Shown here: positions 7,422 through 14,978 of the stretch, in pieces | Layout of the letters: the number at the start of each line of letters is the position of its first letter | Numbering within the stretch: the first letter of the stretch is position 1 | Source: a virus | Length of the DNA: 64,000 bases | Reading direction: 5' to 3' (one strand) | Virus record (IMG/VR): IMGVR_UViG_3300036403_000039 | Span: 1-64,000 of that record | Made by a program: the position numbers and the translations under genes | Notes under the pieces: model-generated | Database searches by the model: none | Told to the model about the DNA's origin: nothing | Seen by the model: the letters and a program-made list of their open reading frames with translations, nothing else

Positions 7422-8183
7422 ATGAGTGCAATCATTCCTTTCCAGTTCGAAGCGCACGCCGTGCGCGTCCAAGTCGATGAAATCGGGCAACCGTGGTTCA
7501 ACGCCGCCGATGTCTGCGACGCCCTGGAGATGGGCAATCCGTCTCAGGCGATCAAGTCCCATGTCGATGGTGATGATCTCCAGAAATTGGAGGTCATCGA
7601 CAATCTTGGGCGCACACAGCGCGCCAACCACGTCAACGAGTCGGGCCTGTATGCCCTGATCCTCGGTAGCACCAAGGATGCCGCCAAGCGTTTCAAGCGT
7701 TGGCTGACCAGCGAGGTATTGCCAGCGATTCGCAAGACCGGCAGCTACACCGCTCCCGGTGTGATGGCTGCCTTGCCCACGCCGACCCACGACCGCGTAT
7801 CCGCGATTCTGCTGATCGGCGAGGCCGTGGCGAAGGTGCCGGGCGTCAAGCCGGGCATCGCTGCGGCGGCAACCCTGACTTGCATTCAGGTGAACACTGG
7901 CATCACCACCGAGGTGCTGCGCCGCGCGTTGCCGTCGGCCAATGAGCCGATCTGCGCCCTCAACGCCACCCAGATCGGCAAGTTGCTCAACCGTTCGGCC
8001 AAGGCCACGAACCAGTTGCTGGCGGCCTGCGGCTTCCAGTTCCGCAACGACCGGGACGAGTGGGAATTGACTGAGGCCGGTGAAGCGTGGGCCGAGGCCA
8101 TGCCTTACTCGCGCAACGGCCACAGCGGCTACCAGATCCTCTGGAATCCGGCGGTCGCGGAACAACTGAAGGAGGTGGCGTGA
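7422..8183 (+). CDS. BRO-N family antirepressor-like protein
   Basis: A 253-residue protein with an N-terminal BRO domain (residues about 8-105). It has VRVQVDEIGQPWFNAADVCDALE, then a DDLQKLEVIDNLG segment and the closing helix FKRWLTSEVLPAIRKTG. BRO-N domains bind DNA and occur in phage antirepressors. The C-terminal part (about 115-253) has a helical core and a second possible HTH (IGKLLNRSAKATNQLLAACGF). The first ATG at 7416 overlaps the previous stop, but GGAG is better spaced for 7422. It is likely to modulate the repressor or early gene expression. Confidence 0.85.
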   Translation: MSAIIPFQFEAHAVRVQVDEIGQPWFNAADVCDALEMGNPSQAIKSHVDGDDLQKLEVIDNLGRTQRANHVNESGLYALILGSTKDAAKRFKRWLTSEVLPAIRKTGSYTAPGVMAALPTPTHDRVSAILLIGEAVAKVPGVKPGIAAAATLTCIQVNTGITTEVLRRALPSANEPICALNATQIGKLLNRSAKATNQLLAACGFQFRNDRDEWELTEAGEAWAEAMPYSRNGHSGYQILWNPAVAEQLKEVA

Positions 8184-9028
8184 TGTCCCTCCCGATCATT
8201 TCCGCGCAGCAGCGCCTGGCCGAGCGCAAGGGTGTGAAGTTACTGATGCTGGGCAAATCCGGCATCGGCAAAACCACCCGTCTCAAAGACCTCGACCCTG
8301 CCACCACCTTGTTCCTCGACATCGAGGCGGGCGATCTCGCCGTGGCCGACTGGCCGGGCGACACCATCCGCCCGGCATCGTGGCGGGAGTCGCGTGACTT
8401 CTTCGTGTTCCTCGCGGGCCCGGACAAATCGCTGCCGCCAGAGTCGGCGTTCTCGCAGGCCCACTACGACCACGTCATCGAGAAGTTTGGCGACTCGACG
8501 CAGCTCGACCGTTACCAAACCTTCTTCCTCGACTCGATCACGCAACTGTCCCGGCAATGCTTCGCGTGGTGCAAGACGCAACCCGGTGCCACCAGCGACC
8601 GTTCCGGCAAGCCCGATCTGCGCGCCGCATATGGCCTGCTTGGCCAGGAAATGATCAGCGCTTTGACGCATCTGCAGCACGCCCGCGGAAAGAACGTGGT
8701 GTTCGTGGCCATCCTCGACGAACGCCTCGATGACTACAACCGCAAGGTGTTCGTGCCGCAGATCGAGGGCAGCAAAACCAGCCTGGAGCTGCCCGGCATC
8801 GTTGACGAGGTCGTGACGCTAGCCGAGATCAAGGCCGACGACGGCAGCGCCTACCGCGCCTTCGTCACGCACACCGTCAACCCGTATGGCTTCCCGGCCA
8901 AAGACCGCAGCGGTCGTCTCGACCTGCTGGAACCGCCGCATCTCGGCGCGCTGATCGCCAAGTGCGCGGGCGCATCCGCTACGCCCGCCAGCGCCGCCAC
9001 CCCCACACACATCGAATCTCAGGAGTAA
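8183..9028 (+). CDS. RecA-fold ATPase (AAA_24, Sak4-like)
   Basis: A 281-residue ATP-binding protein. The Walker A motif is GKSGIGKTT at residues 24-32, LFLDIEAGD follows at about 45, and the Walker B-like FFLDSITQL lies near 113-120. This is the pattern of phage AAA_24 proteins, including the Sak4 group of RecA-related recombinases that anneal ssDNA with a partner SSB. The next gene could be that SSB, and a Cas4/RecB-like nuclease follows two genes on, so the three could be the phage recombination module. The start at 8183 has GGAGGTGGCG upstream and overlaps the BRO stop. A long Thr/Ala/Pro tail ends the protein. Confidence 0.85.
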   Translation: MSLPIISAQQRLAERKGVKLLMLGKSGIGKTTRLKDLDPATTLFLDIEAGDLAVADWPGDTIRPASWRESRDFFVFLAGPDKSLPPESAFSQAHYDHVIEKFGDSTQLDRYQTFFLDSITQLSRQCFAWCKTQPGATSDRSGKPDLRAAYGLLGQEMISALTHLQHARGKNVVFVAILDERLDDYNRKVFVPQIEGSKTSLELPGIVDEVVTLAEIKADDGSAYRAFVTHTVNPYGFPAKDRSGRLDLLEPPHLGALIAKCAGASATPASAATPTHIESQE

Positions 9029-9033
9029 TCGCA

Positions 9034-9660
9034 ATGACCGCATGGAATGACTTCAACGACGCCGACGCCCAGCAATCCGGCTTCGATCTGATCCCCAAGG
9101 GCACCACTGTCCCGGTGCGCATGACCATCAAGCCCGGTGGCTACGACGATCCCGAGCATGGCTGGGGCGGCGGCTACGCCACCGAGTCCTTCGAGACTGG
9201 TTCCATCTATCTCGCCGCCGAATTCGTGGTCACCGCTGGCGACCATGCCAAACGCAAGATGTGGTCGAACATCGGCCTGCACTCCAAAAAGGGGCCGACT
9301 TGGGGCCAGATGGGGCGCAGCTTCATCCGCGCCGCGCTCAACAGCGCCCGCAACGTCCACCCGCAGGACAACGGCCCACAGGCCGCTGCCGCTCGTCGCA
9401 TCCAGGGCTTCCATGAGCTTGACGGCTTGGAATTCCTCGCTCGCGTCGACATCGAAAAGGACGGCAAAGGCCAAGACCGAAACGTGGTCAAGGTAGCGGT
9501 TGAACCCGACCACCCCGACTACGCCAAGTACATGGGCGTGCCGCCCAAGACCGCGGGCGGCGGCAATTCCGGCGCTCCGGCGCAGGCAGCGGCACCTGTG
9601 TATCAGGCACCGGCACCGCAACGCGCGCCAGTGACGGGCAAACCGTCTTGGGCGCAGTGA
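9034..9660 (+). CDS. Probable phage ssDNA-binding/recombination partner protein
   Basis: A 208-residue protein with a structured core (residues 1-170). It has PKGTTVPVRMTIKPGGYDD, a beta-rich middle, and a disordered Gly/Ala/Pro/Gln tail ending KPSWAQ. Its layout and position behind the AAA_24 ATPase resemble DUF669/DUF2815-like phage proteins thought to bind ssDNA. I see no canonical OB-fold signature, so this is inferred from context. The start follows AGGAG by 8 bases. Confidence 0.65.
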   Translation: MTAWNDFNDADAQQSGFDLIPKGTTVPVRMTIKPGGYDDPEHGWGGGYATESFETGSIYLAAEFVVTAGDHAKRKMWSNIGLHSKKGPTWGQMGRSFIRAALNSARNVHPQDNGPQAAAARRIQGFHELDGLEFLARVDIEKDGKGQDRNVVKVAVEPDHPDYAKYMGVPPKTAGGGNSGAPAQAAAPVYQAPAPQRAPVTGKPSWAQ

Positions 9661-9669
9661 GGGAGGCCG

Positions 9670-10170
9670 ATGAAATGTTGGGTCTGCAAACGACAAGCAC
9701 GCGGCTACGGCCACACAGACGGTCGCTTCAAGACCGGCGATGCACGCCGCTATGTGCTCGACTGGGTGTTCTGCTCACGCCGCTGTCAGGACGCGTTTCA
9801 CGCGCTTTACGGCAATTGGCAACGTGCCAAGGAAGGTCGCATCGACCGGACGGAGGTCGCGATGATCGATCCGTCTGATGTCGAACTGGCCGCCATGCGC
9901 CATTGCCTCAAGGCCTTCGGCGAGGCAGCGGGCGAGATTGGCTTTACCAAACCGCTGGGCGATTACTCCGAAACGGAAGCCCTGCGGGTGATCGACGCCA
10001 TCGTCACCTGCTGGTCGGACGCGATGGTCGCGCACCATGAGTCCACCAAGTTCCCGCCCGTGCGGGGCTTGCCGCCCACGCCCGATCCGCTGGCACCGGA
10101 TGCCGCCAATCCGTTCGCGGATCTGGAGGATGACCTGCCTTGGGATGAACCGAAGGGGAAGAAGCCATGA
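9670..10170 (+). CDS. Zinc-finger phage protein (DUF6511-like)
   Basis: A 166-residue protein beginning with a compact CWVC...CSRRC zinc site (Cys3, Cys6, then Cys36 and Cys40). A helical domain follows (about 65-130) and an acidic tail (NPFADLEDDLPWDEP). It appears to match the DUF6511 phage family, from memory. It lies between the ssDNA-binding candidate and the Cas4-like nuclease, overlapping the latter by 4 bases. It is probably a nucleic-acid-binding accessory of replication or recombination. Confidence 0.72.
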   Translation: MKCWVCKRQARGYGHTDGRFKTGDARRYVLDWVFCSRRCQDAFHALYGNWQRAKEGRIDRTEVAMIDPSDVELAAMRHCLKAFGEAAGEIGFTKPLGDYSETEALRVIDAIVTCWSDAMVAHHESTKFPPVRGLPPTPDPLAPDAANPFADLEDDLPWDEPKGKKP

Positions 10171-10904
10171 TTGACTTTAACTCATCATCGAGCATTTCTG
10201 GCCAGGTCGCCGCCTTGGTCGACGCGGGAATGCAGCAGGCCCGCGCCCGCCAATCCGAGCGCCAGTACCTCGGAGCCTCGCGGCTCGGAGTGGCCTGCGA
10301 GCGTGCGCTGCAGTTCGAGTACGCCAAGGCTCCCATCGACCACGGGCGGGATCACGATGGACGGCTGCTTCGGATCTTTGAGCGCGGCCATGTCATGGAG
10401 GACTGCATGGTCGCGTGGCTGCGGGAGGCAGGCTTCGACCTGCGCACCCGCAAAGCTGATGGCGAACAGTTTGGTTTCTCGGTGGCAGACGGCCGCCTGC
10501 AGGGGCACATCGACGGCGTCATCGTCGGTGGCCCTGATGGATTCGCCTATCCCGCGCTCTGGGAGTGCAAAGCCTTGGGCAACAAGTCCTGGAGTGATCT
10601 GGAGAAAAAAGGGCTGGCCACGTCCAAACCGATCTACGCCGCGCAAGTGGCGATTTACCAAGCCTATCTCGAACTGCACGAGCACCCGGCGATCTTCACG
10701 GCGCTCAACGCCGACACGATGGAGATCTACACCGAACTCGTGCCCTTTGACGCGGCGCTGGCACAGCGCATGTCGGACCGGGCGGTAAAGGTCATCTCGG
10801 CGACTGATGCGGGAGAACTGCTGCCGCGCGCCTTCCATGACCCGACCCACTTCGAATGCCGGATGTGTGCCTGGCAAGACCGCTGCTGGAGGACCCAAGC
10901 ATGA
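10167..10904 (+). CDS. PD-(D/E)XK nuclease with probable Fe-S cluster (Cas4/RecB-like)
   Basis: A 245-residue nuclease. Catalytic candidates are His114/Asp116 (GHIDG) and Glu133-x-Lys135 (WECK), followed by a Q-containing helix (YAAQVAIYQAYL) as in RecB/lambda-exo nucleases. Cys44, with the C-terminal cysteines at 231, 234 and 240 (CRMCAWQDRC), forms the C...CxxCx5C arrangement that holds a 4Fe-4S cluster in Cas4 and AddB. The likely role is to resect DNA ends for the phage recombination module encoded just upstream. It overlaps its neighbours by 4 bases on both sides. Confidence 0.87.
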   Translation: MIDFNSSSSISGQVAALVDAGMQQARARQSERQYLGASRLGVACERALQFEYAKAPIDHGRDHDGRLLRIFERGHVMEDCMVAWLREAGFDLRTRKADGEQFGFSVADGRLQGHIDGVIVGGPDGFAYPALWECKALGNKSWSDLEKKGLATSKPIYAAQVAIYQAYLELHEHPAIFTALNADTMEIYTELVPFDAALAQRMSDRAVKVISATDAGELLPRAFHDPTHFECRMCAWQDRCWRTQA

Positions 10905-11131
10905 ATACCCAAACAACTGAAACCATGATCGATGGCCGTGAAGCCTCCATCGCTCTGCGACTGCCGTATTACTGGTTCCGCGACCCCACGGCACGTTCGC
11001 GCTACCGCATCCCGCACTACGTTTTGGGCGGTTTGATTCGATACCGTTTGTCCGAACTGTCGGAGTGGGCGGCCAAGAGCTCTGCCGTCAAGGAGTGGCG
11101 ACCAGACGATGCACAGGGGGACGACGCATGA
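10901..11131 (+). CDS. Small DNA-binding-like protein
   Basis: A 76-residue protein with overlapping start (ATGA) behind the nuclease. The segment ALRLPYYWFRDPTARSRYRIPHYVLGGLIRYRLSEL resembles an HTH_17-type wing with a conserved WF...R.R.PHY...L stretch, as in small phage proteins that precede primases. It overlaps the primase start by 4 bases, so it is made together with it. No specific function can be assigned. Confidence 0.65.
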   Translation: MNTQTTETMIDGREASIALRLPYYWFRDPTARSRYRIPHYVLGGLIRYRLSELSEWAAKSSAVKEWRPDDAQGDDA

Positions 11132-13413
11132 TCGATTTCAACGACGTGCCTAAATCTCCTGTGCCGGAAAGCCGTGACACCGAGCGTGACGAGATTCGCG
11201 CCGAACTCATGGCACGTCTAGCCGCTGTGCTGATCACACTGTTCCCGGCAGGAAAGCAACGCCGGGGCAAGTTCCTGATCGGTGATGTGTTGGGCAGCCC
11301 GGGCGACAGCCTCGAAGTCGTGCTCGACGGCGATAAAGCCGGACTGTGGACGGATCGCGCCACTGGCGATGGTGGCGACATCTTCGATCTCATTGCACGC
11401 CATTTAGCGCTATCCGCACAAGCTGACTTCAACCGTGTATTGGATGCCGCTGCTAATCTGCTCGGGCGTGCCCGCTCCGCACCGGTTCGCAAAGGCAAGA
11501 AGCAAACCGCACCCGTTGATGAGCTCGGCCCTGCCACCGCCAAATGGGATTACCTCGACGCCACTGGCAAGCTGATCGCTGTCGTGTACCGCTACGACCC
11601 GCCCGGGCAGAAAAAGCAGTTCCGCCCTTGGGATACCAAGCGACACAAGATGGCACCACCCGATCCACGTCCGCTGTACAACCAGCCGGGCATAGTCAGC
11701 GCCGCACAGGTGGTGCTGGTCGAGGGCGAGAAATGCGCGCAGGCCTTGATCGACGCGGGCGTCAATGCCACCACGGCAATGCACGGTGCGAACGCTCCGG
11801 TCGACAAGACTGACTGGTCGCCACTGGCGGGAAAGACCGTGCTGATCTGGCCCGACCGCGACAAGCCGGGTTGGGAGTACGCAGCACAAGCGGCGCAGGC
11901 CGTTCTGGCAGCGGGCGCGAAGTCCTGCCACATCCTGTACCCACCTGAAGAGGCAACGGAAGGCTGGGATGCGGCGGACGCCATCGCCGAAGGCTTTGAT
12001 GTCGCCACCTTCCTAACACACGGCCCACGCATGCAAATGCACGACGTGGCCGATGACGCCGATCCGGTGGTCGGCAGCGACGAGTCCGTTTGGGGCACCG
12101 AAGATGCGCTGGCGCTGGCCTTCACCCGGCGCTACCACCGCGACTGGCGCTATGTTGCGGCGTGGGGGCGCTGGCTGGTGTGGGATGGCCAACGCTGGCG
12201 CACCGAGGACACGCTGGCCGCCACCGACTTGATCCGCAGCGTCTGTCGCCAGGCCGCCGTGCGCGCCGACACCCCCAAGGTCGCGGCCAAGCTGGCCAGC
12301 GCCAGTACGGTTGGCGGCGTCGAGCGACTGGCGCGCGCTGACCGCAGGCATGCCGCCACCACCGACGAATGGGACGCCGATCCATGGCTGCTCAACACTC
12401 CCGGTGGCGTGGTCGATCTCAAGAGCGGCCGCAAGCGTGCGAACGACCGCGCCGACCGGATGACCAAGATCACCACGGCCACGCCGGGTGGCGACTGCCC
12501 GCAATGGATGGCATTCCTGTCCGATATCACGGGCGGCGACGTTGACCTGCAGGTCTACCTGCAGCGGATGGTTGGCTATTGCCTGACCGGCGTGACCAGC
12601 GCCCACGCGCTTTTCTTCCTATACGGCACTGGTGCTAACGGCAAGAGCGTGTTCGCTAATGTCATCAGCACCATCCTTGGTGACTACGCTGCCACCGCCT
12701 CGATGGACACCTTTGTCGAAACGCGTGGTGACCGCCACCCGACCGATTTGGCAGGACTGCGTGGCGCGCGCTTCGTGACGGCCATCGAAACCGAGCAAGG
12801 TCGACGTCTGAACGAATCCAAGGTCAAGGCCATCACGGGCGGCGACAAGATCTCTGCACGCTTCATGCGCCAGGACTTTTTCGAGTACACGCCGCAGTTC
12901 AAGCCTGTCATCGTCGGCAACCACAAGCCTGCCATCCGCAACATCGACGAAGCGATGAAGCGGCGAATGCACATGATTCCCTTCACCGTGACGATCCCGC
13001 CCGAGCGGCGCGATGGACGCCTGACCGAGAAGTTGCTGGCCGAGCGAGACGGGATTCTGGCGTGGGCCGTGGCCGGTTGTCTTGCGTGGCAACGCGATGG
13101 CTTGAAGCCGCCCGCCTGCGTGGTGTCGGCGACCGAGGAGTATTTCGAGGCCGAGGACGCTCTGGGTCGCTGGCTTGATGAACGCTGTGTGCGCGAACCC
13201 AACGCCAAGTCACTGACTGCCGAACTGTTCACTGACTGGAAACAATGGGCTGAGTCCGCCGGGGAGTTCATCGGCGCGCAACGACGTTTCTCCGACCTGC
13301 TCATCACACGCGGGATCGAGAAATGGCGTAACGGCATGGGTGTGCGCGGGTTTCAGGGCATTGGCCTCAAGCATCCACCGATGCCCGCATACACCCCCTA
13401 CGCGGACAACTGA
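11128..13413 (+). CDS. P4-family phage primase-helicase
   Basis: A 761-residue fusion. The N-terminal part has a DnaG-like fold entry (GLWTDRATGDGGDIFDLIA at about residue 70). A TOPRIM domain follows, with VLVEGEKCAQAL (Glu199) and LIWPDRDKPG carrying the acidic metal ligands. The C-terminal half is an SF3/D5 helicase with Walker A GTGANGKS at residues 500-507, preceded by the D5_N region. Such proteins unwind and prime at the phage origin. The ATG at 11128 overlaps the upstream gene. The intergenic stretch that follows contains a long inverted repeat that could be the origin. Confidence 0.93.
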   Translation: MIDFNDVPKSPVPESRDTERDEIRAELMARLAAVLITLFPAGKQRRGKFLIGDVLGSPGDSLEVVLDGDKAGLWTDRATGDGGDIFDLIARHLALSAQADFNRVLDAAANLLGRARSAPVRKGKKQTAPVDELGPATAKWDYLDATGKLIAVVYRYDPPGQKKQFRPWDTKRHKMAPPDPRPLYNQPGIVSAAQVVLVEGEKCAQALIDAGVNATTAMHGANAPVDKTDWSPLAGKTVLIWPDRDKPGWEYAAQAAQAVLAAGAKSCHILYPPEEATEGWDAADAIAEGFDVATFLTHGPRMQMHDVADDADPVVGSDESVWGTEDALALAFTRRYHRDWRYVAAWGRWLVWDGQRWRTEDTLAATDLIRSVCRQAAVRADTPKVAAKLASASTVGGVERLARADRRHAATTDEWDADPWLLNTPGGVVDLKSGRKRANDRADRMTKITTATPGGDCPQWMAFLSDITGGDVDLQVYLQRMVGYCLTGVTSAHALFFLYGTGANGKSVFANVISTILGDYAATASMDTFVETRGDRHPTDLAGLRGARFVTAIETEQGRRLNESKVKAITGGDKISARFMRQDFFEYTPQFKPVIVGNHKPAIRNIDEAMKRRMHMIPFTVTIPPERRDGRLTEKLLAERDGILAWAVAGCLAWQRDGLKPPACVVSATEEYFEAEDALGRWLDERCVREPNAKSLTAELFTDWKQWAESAGEFIGAQRRFSDLLITRGIEKWRNGMGVRGFQGIGLKHPPMPAYTPYADN

Positions 13414-13417
13414 CCCC

Positions 13418-13558
13418 ATGAAAAACACATCGTCTGACGCAGCTGACGCATTTGCACATAACGCTCTATACGCGTGCGCGTGTGCGCGCCTCATGGAGAG
13501 TTTCGACATGCCGTGTCAGCTGCGTCAGACCCGCGCCAAACAAGGACTAACACCATGA
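13418..13558 (+). CDS. Possible short ORF between primase and RuvC genes
   Basis: A 46-residue frame (starting MKNTSSDAADAF) whose stop overlaps the RuvC-like start as ATGA, a hint of coupling. It lacks a clear ribosome site and spans both arms of the inverted repeat, so its open state may be incidental. Confidence 0.3.
   Translation: MKNTSSDAADAFAHNALYACACARLMESFDMPCQLRQTRAKQGLTP
13432..13530. repeat. Perfect 16-bp inverted repeat, 67-base spacer
   Basis: GTCTGACGCAGCTGAC at 13432-13447 and its exact reverse complement at 13515-13530. Each arm contains the palindrome CAGCTG. The spacer includes an alternating CG/TG run (gcgtgcgcgtgtgcgcgc) prone to unusual structure. It lies in the only noncoding gap of the replication operon. 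Confidence 0.85.
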
Positions 13559-14031
13559 CAACTACTATCCTCGCCCTTGATCTGGGCACCACCACCGGCT
13601 GGGCGCTGCGCGACAGCGACGGTCACATCACCAGCGGTTCCGAAAGCTTCCGGCCACAACGTTTCGAGGGCGGTGGCATGCGCTTTCTGCGCTTCAAACG
13701 CTGGCTCACTGAAATCAAGCAATCCTGCGACGGCATCAATTACCTGCACTTCGAAGAAGTACGCCGTCACGTCTCGACCGATGCGGCCCACGCCTACGGC
13801 GGTTTTCTCGCAACGCTTACGGCGTGGTGTGAGCACCACCAGATCCCGTACCAAGGCGTGCCGGTCGGCACGATCAAGAAACACGCTACCGGCAAAGGCA
13901 ATGCGGGCAAGGCGGACGTGATTACGGCGATCCGTGCGCGTGGCCATAACCCAGTCGATGACAACGAAGCTGATGCTCTGGCCCTGCTGAACTGGGCCAT
14001 CGCCCAGCACGCGCTGGAACGGGAGGTGTGA
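13555..14031 (+). CDS. RuvC-like Holliday junction resolvase
   Basis: A 158-residue RNase H-fold protein. ALDLGTTTGWA places the first catalytic Asp at residue 9, YLHFEEV gives Glu67/68, and VDDNEADALAL gives the C-terminal acidic pair (Asp136/137 and Asp140). This matches phage RuvC-type resolvases that resolve branched DNA during replication and before packaging. It is slightly shorter than bacterial RuvC. The position after the primase and before the packaging region fits. Confidence 0.9.
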   Translation: MTTTILALDLGTTTGWALRDSDGHITSGSESFRPQRFEGGGMRFLRFKRWLTEIKQSCDGINYLHFEEVRRHVSTDAAHAYGGFLATLTAWCEHHQIPYQGVPVGTIKKHATGKGNAGKADVITAIRARGHNPVDDNEADALALLNWAIAQHALEREV

Positions 14032-14032
14032 G

Positions 14033-14242
14033 ATGAAAGTGCCAACACCACAATACCGTTGCCCACTGGGACGGCTGCAGCCTGACGTTCAGGACGCAGA
14101 CGTTATCAAGCAACGCGGATGGCGCGACCAGCATATCCTCGTCGTCAATGCCGATGACGAACGTCTGGATTGGATGGAGCGTGAACTGGTGCGCCAGATC
14201 GGCGAGCGCCTCTACGGTGCAGGAGGACGACGCCATGGCTAA
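14033..14242 (+). CDS. Small hypothetical phage protein
   Basis: A 69-residue protein with GGGAGGTGTGAG before the ATG. It contains WRDQHILVVNADDERLDWMERELVRQIGERLYG, a beta-helix pattern without a recognised family. It overlaps the next gene slightly and is part of the replication operon. Confidence 0.6.
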   Translation: MKVPTPQYRCPLGRLQPDVQDADVIKQRGWRDQHILVVNADDERLDWMERELVRQIGERLYGAGGRRHG

Positions 14243-14648
14243 CCGTCGCAACGCGTGGACTATTGAAGACGTGGCCGCGCGCTTCGAGGAGGCTGCCAGT
14301 ACTGGACGACGCTTACCTCCGGTACGTGTGCAAGGCCATTTCAATTGCTGGCCTGCCATCGTGCGCAAGGAGTGGGAGTCATTTGCCGCAGATGAGAAAG
14401 TGTACCGTCCGTTTCCGCCAAGCCCGGATGCCATCGACCGGATGCTGGAAACGATGCAGTGGGTGCAATGCCTGGAAGTCGAGCAGCGACATCTGGTATG
14501 GATGCGGGCGAAACGTTATGGCTGGAGGGACATCACGATTCGATTCGCCTGCGACCGCACCACGGCGTGGCGCAGGTGGCAAAAGGCGTTGGAGACAGTC
14601 ACGACAATGCTCAACACTGCCAACGGGCATCAGGCTTCAACTTCCTGA
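14235..14648 (+). CDS. DUF6362-like HTH protein
   Basis: A 137-residue protein with two helical segments. The first is WTIEDVAARFEEAASTGRRLPPVRVQGHFNCWP. The second is a C-terminal homeodomain-like HTH (VEQRHLVWMRAKRYGWRDITIRFACDRTTAWRRWQ). This architecture matches DUF6362, a phage family found just upstream of packaging genes. AGGAGG lies 8 bases before the chosen ATG. It is a likely late-gene regulator or a DNA-binding packaging accessory; neither is proven. Confidence 0.75.
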   Translation: MANRRNAWTIEDVAARFEEAASTGRRLPPVRVQGHFNCWPAIVRKEWESFAADEKVYRPFPPSPDAIDRMLETMQWVQCLEVEQRHLVWMRAKRYGWRDITIRFACDRTTAWRRWQKALETVTTMLNTANGHQASTS

Positions 14649-14978
14649 GCAACGTAGGGTAATGGGTGATGCGTTTGTCCTTGTCTTGATGCATTTGTCC
14701 TTTTTGGGGACTGCCGGACATGCAACAAAACACCCGGGAGTGGCGTAGTATTTCAGCTATCTTCTGGACAGCGGTGACGGCATAGGAAGTGGCCCAAGGC
14801 AAAAGGGGTCCTTCCTTCCCAAATCGCAATGCGGGGGGCGCGAGCGCGGCATTCGCCTAGCGTCCGACTGCAAACCAAGGTTTGCAGGGTTTGCAGTTTG
14901 CACCCACTCCAGTTCGCACCCAGCACGAGCCCGCCCACGGTTTTTCCGTCGGCGGGCTTTCTATTTGAGGAACCGATT
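14649..14978 (+). other. Noncoding packaging-like region (candidate cos)
   Basis: 330 bases without a gene. It contains two GATGCRTTTGTCCTT direct repeats (about 14668-14702), GGGGTCCTTCCTTCCC at 14805-14820, a GC-rich stretch GCGGGGGGCGCGAGCGCGGC at 14831-14850, a perfect 9-bp inverted repeat CTGCAAACC/GGTTTGCAG at 14868-14887, and TTTGCAG/TTTGCAG/TTTGCAC direct repeats at 14881-14903. A GC-rich core followed by short direct repeats, between replication and packaging genes in a lambda-type phage, fits cosN plus cosB. A hairpin at 14928-14960 ends the region. Confidence 0.45.
14928..14960 (+). terminator. GC-rich terminator-like hairpin before the first methyltransferase
   Basis: AGCCCGCC-c-ACGG, loop TTTTT, CCGT-c-GGCGGGCT followed by TT. 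It has a 12-bp stem with one mismatch and a short T tract. It lies 18 bases before the inferred start of the methyltransferase, so it could also act as an attenuator. Confidence 0.6.
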
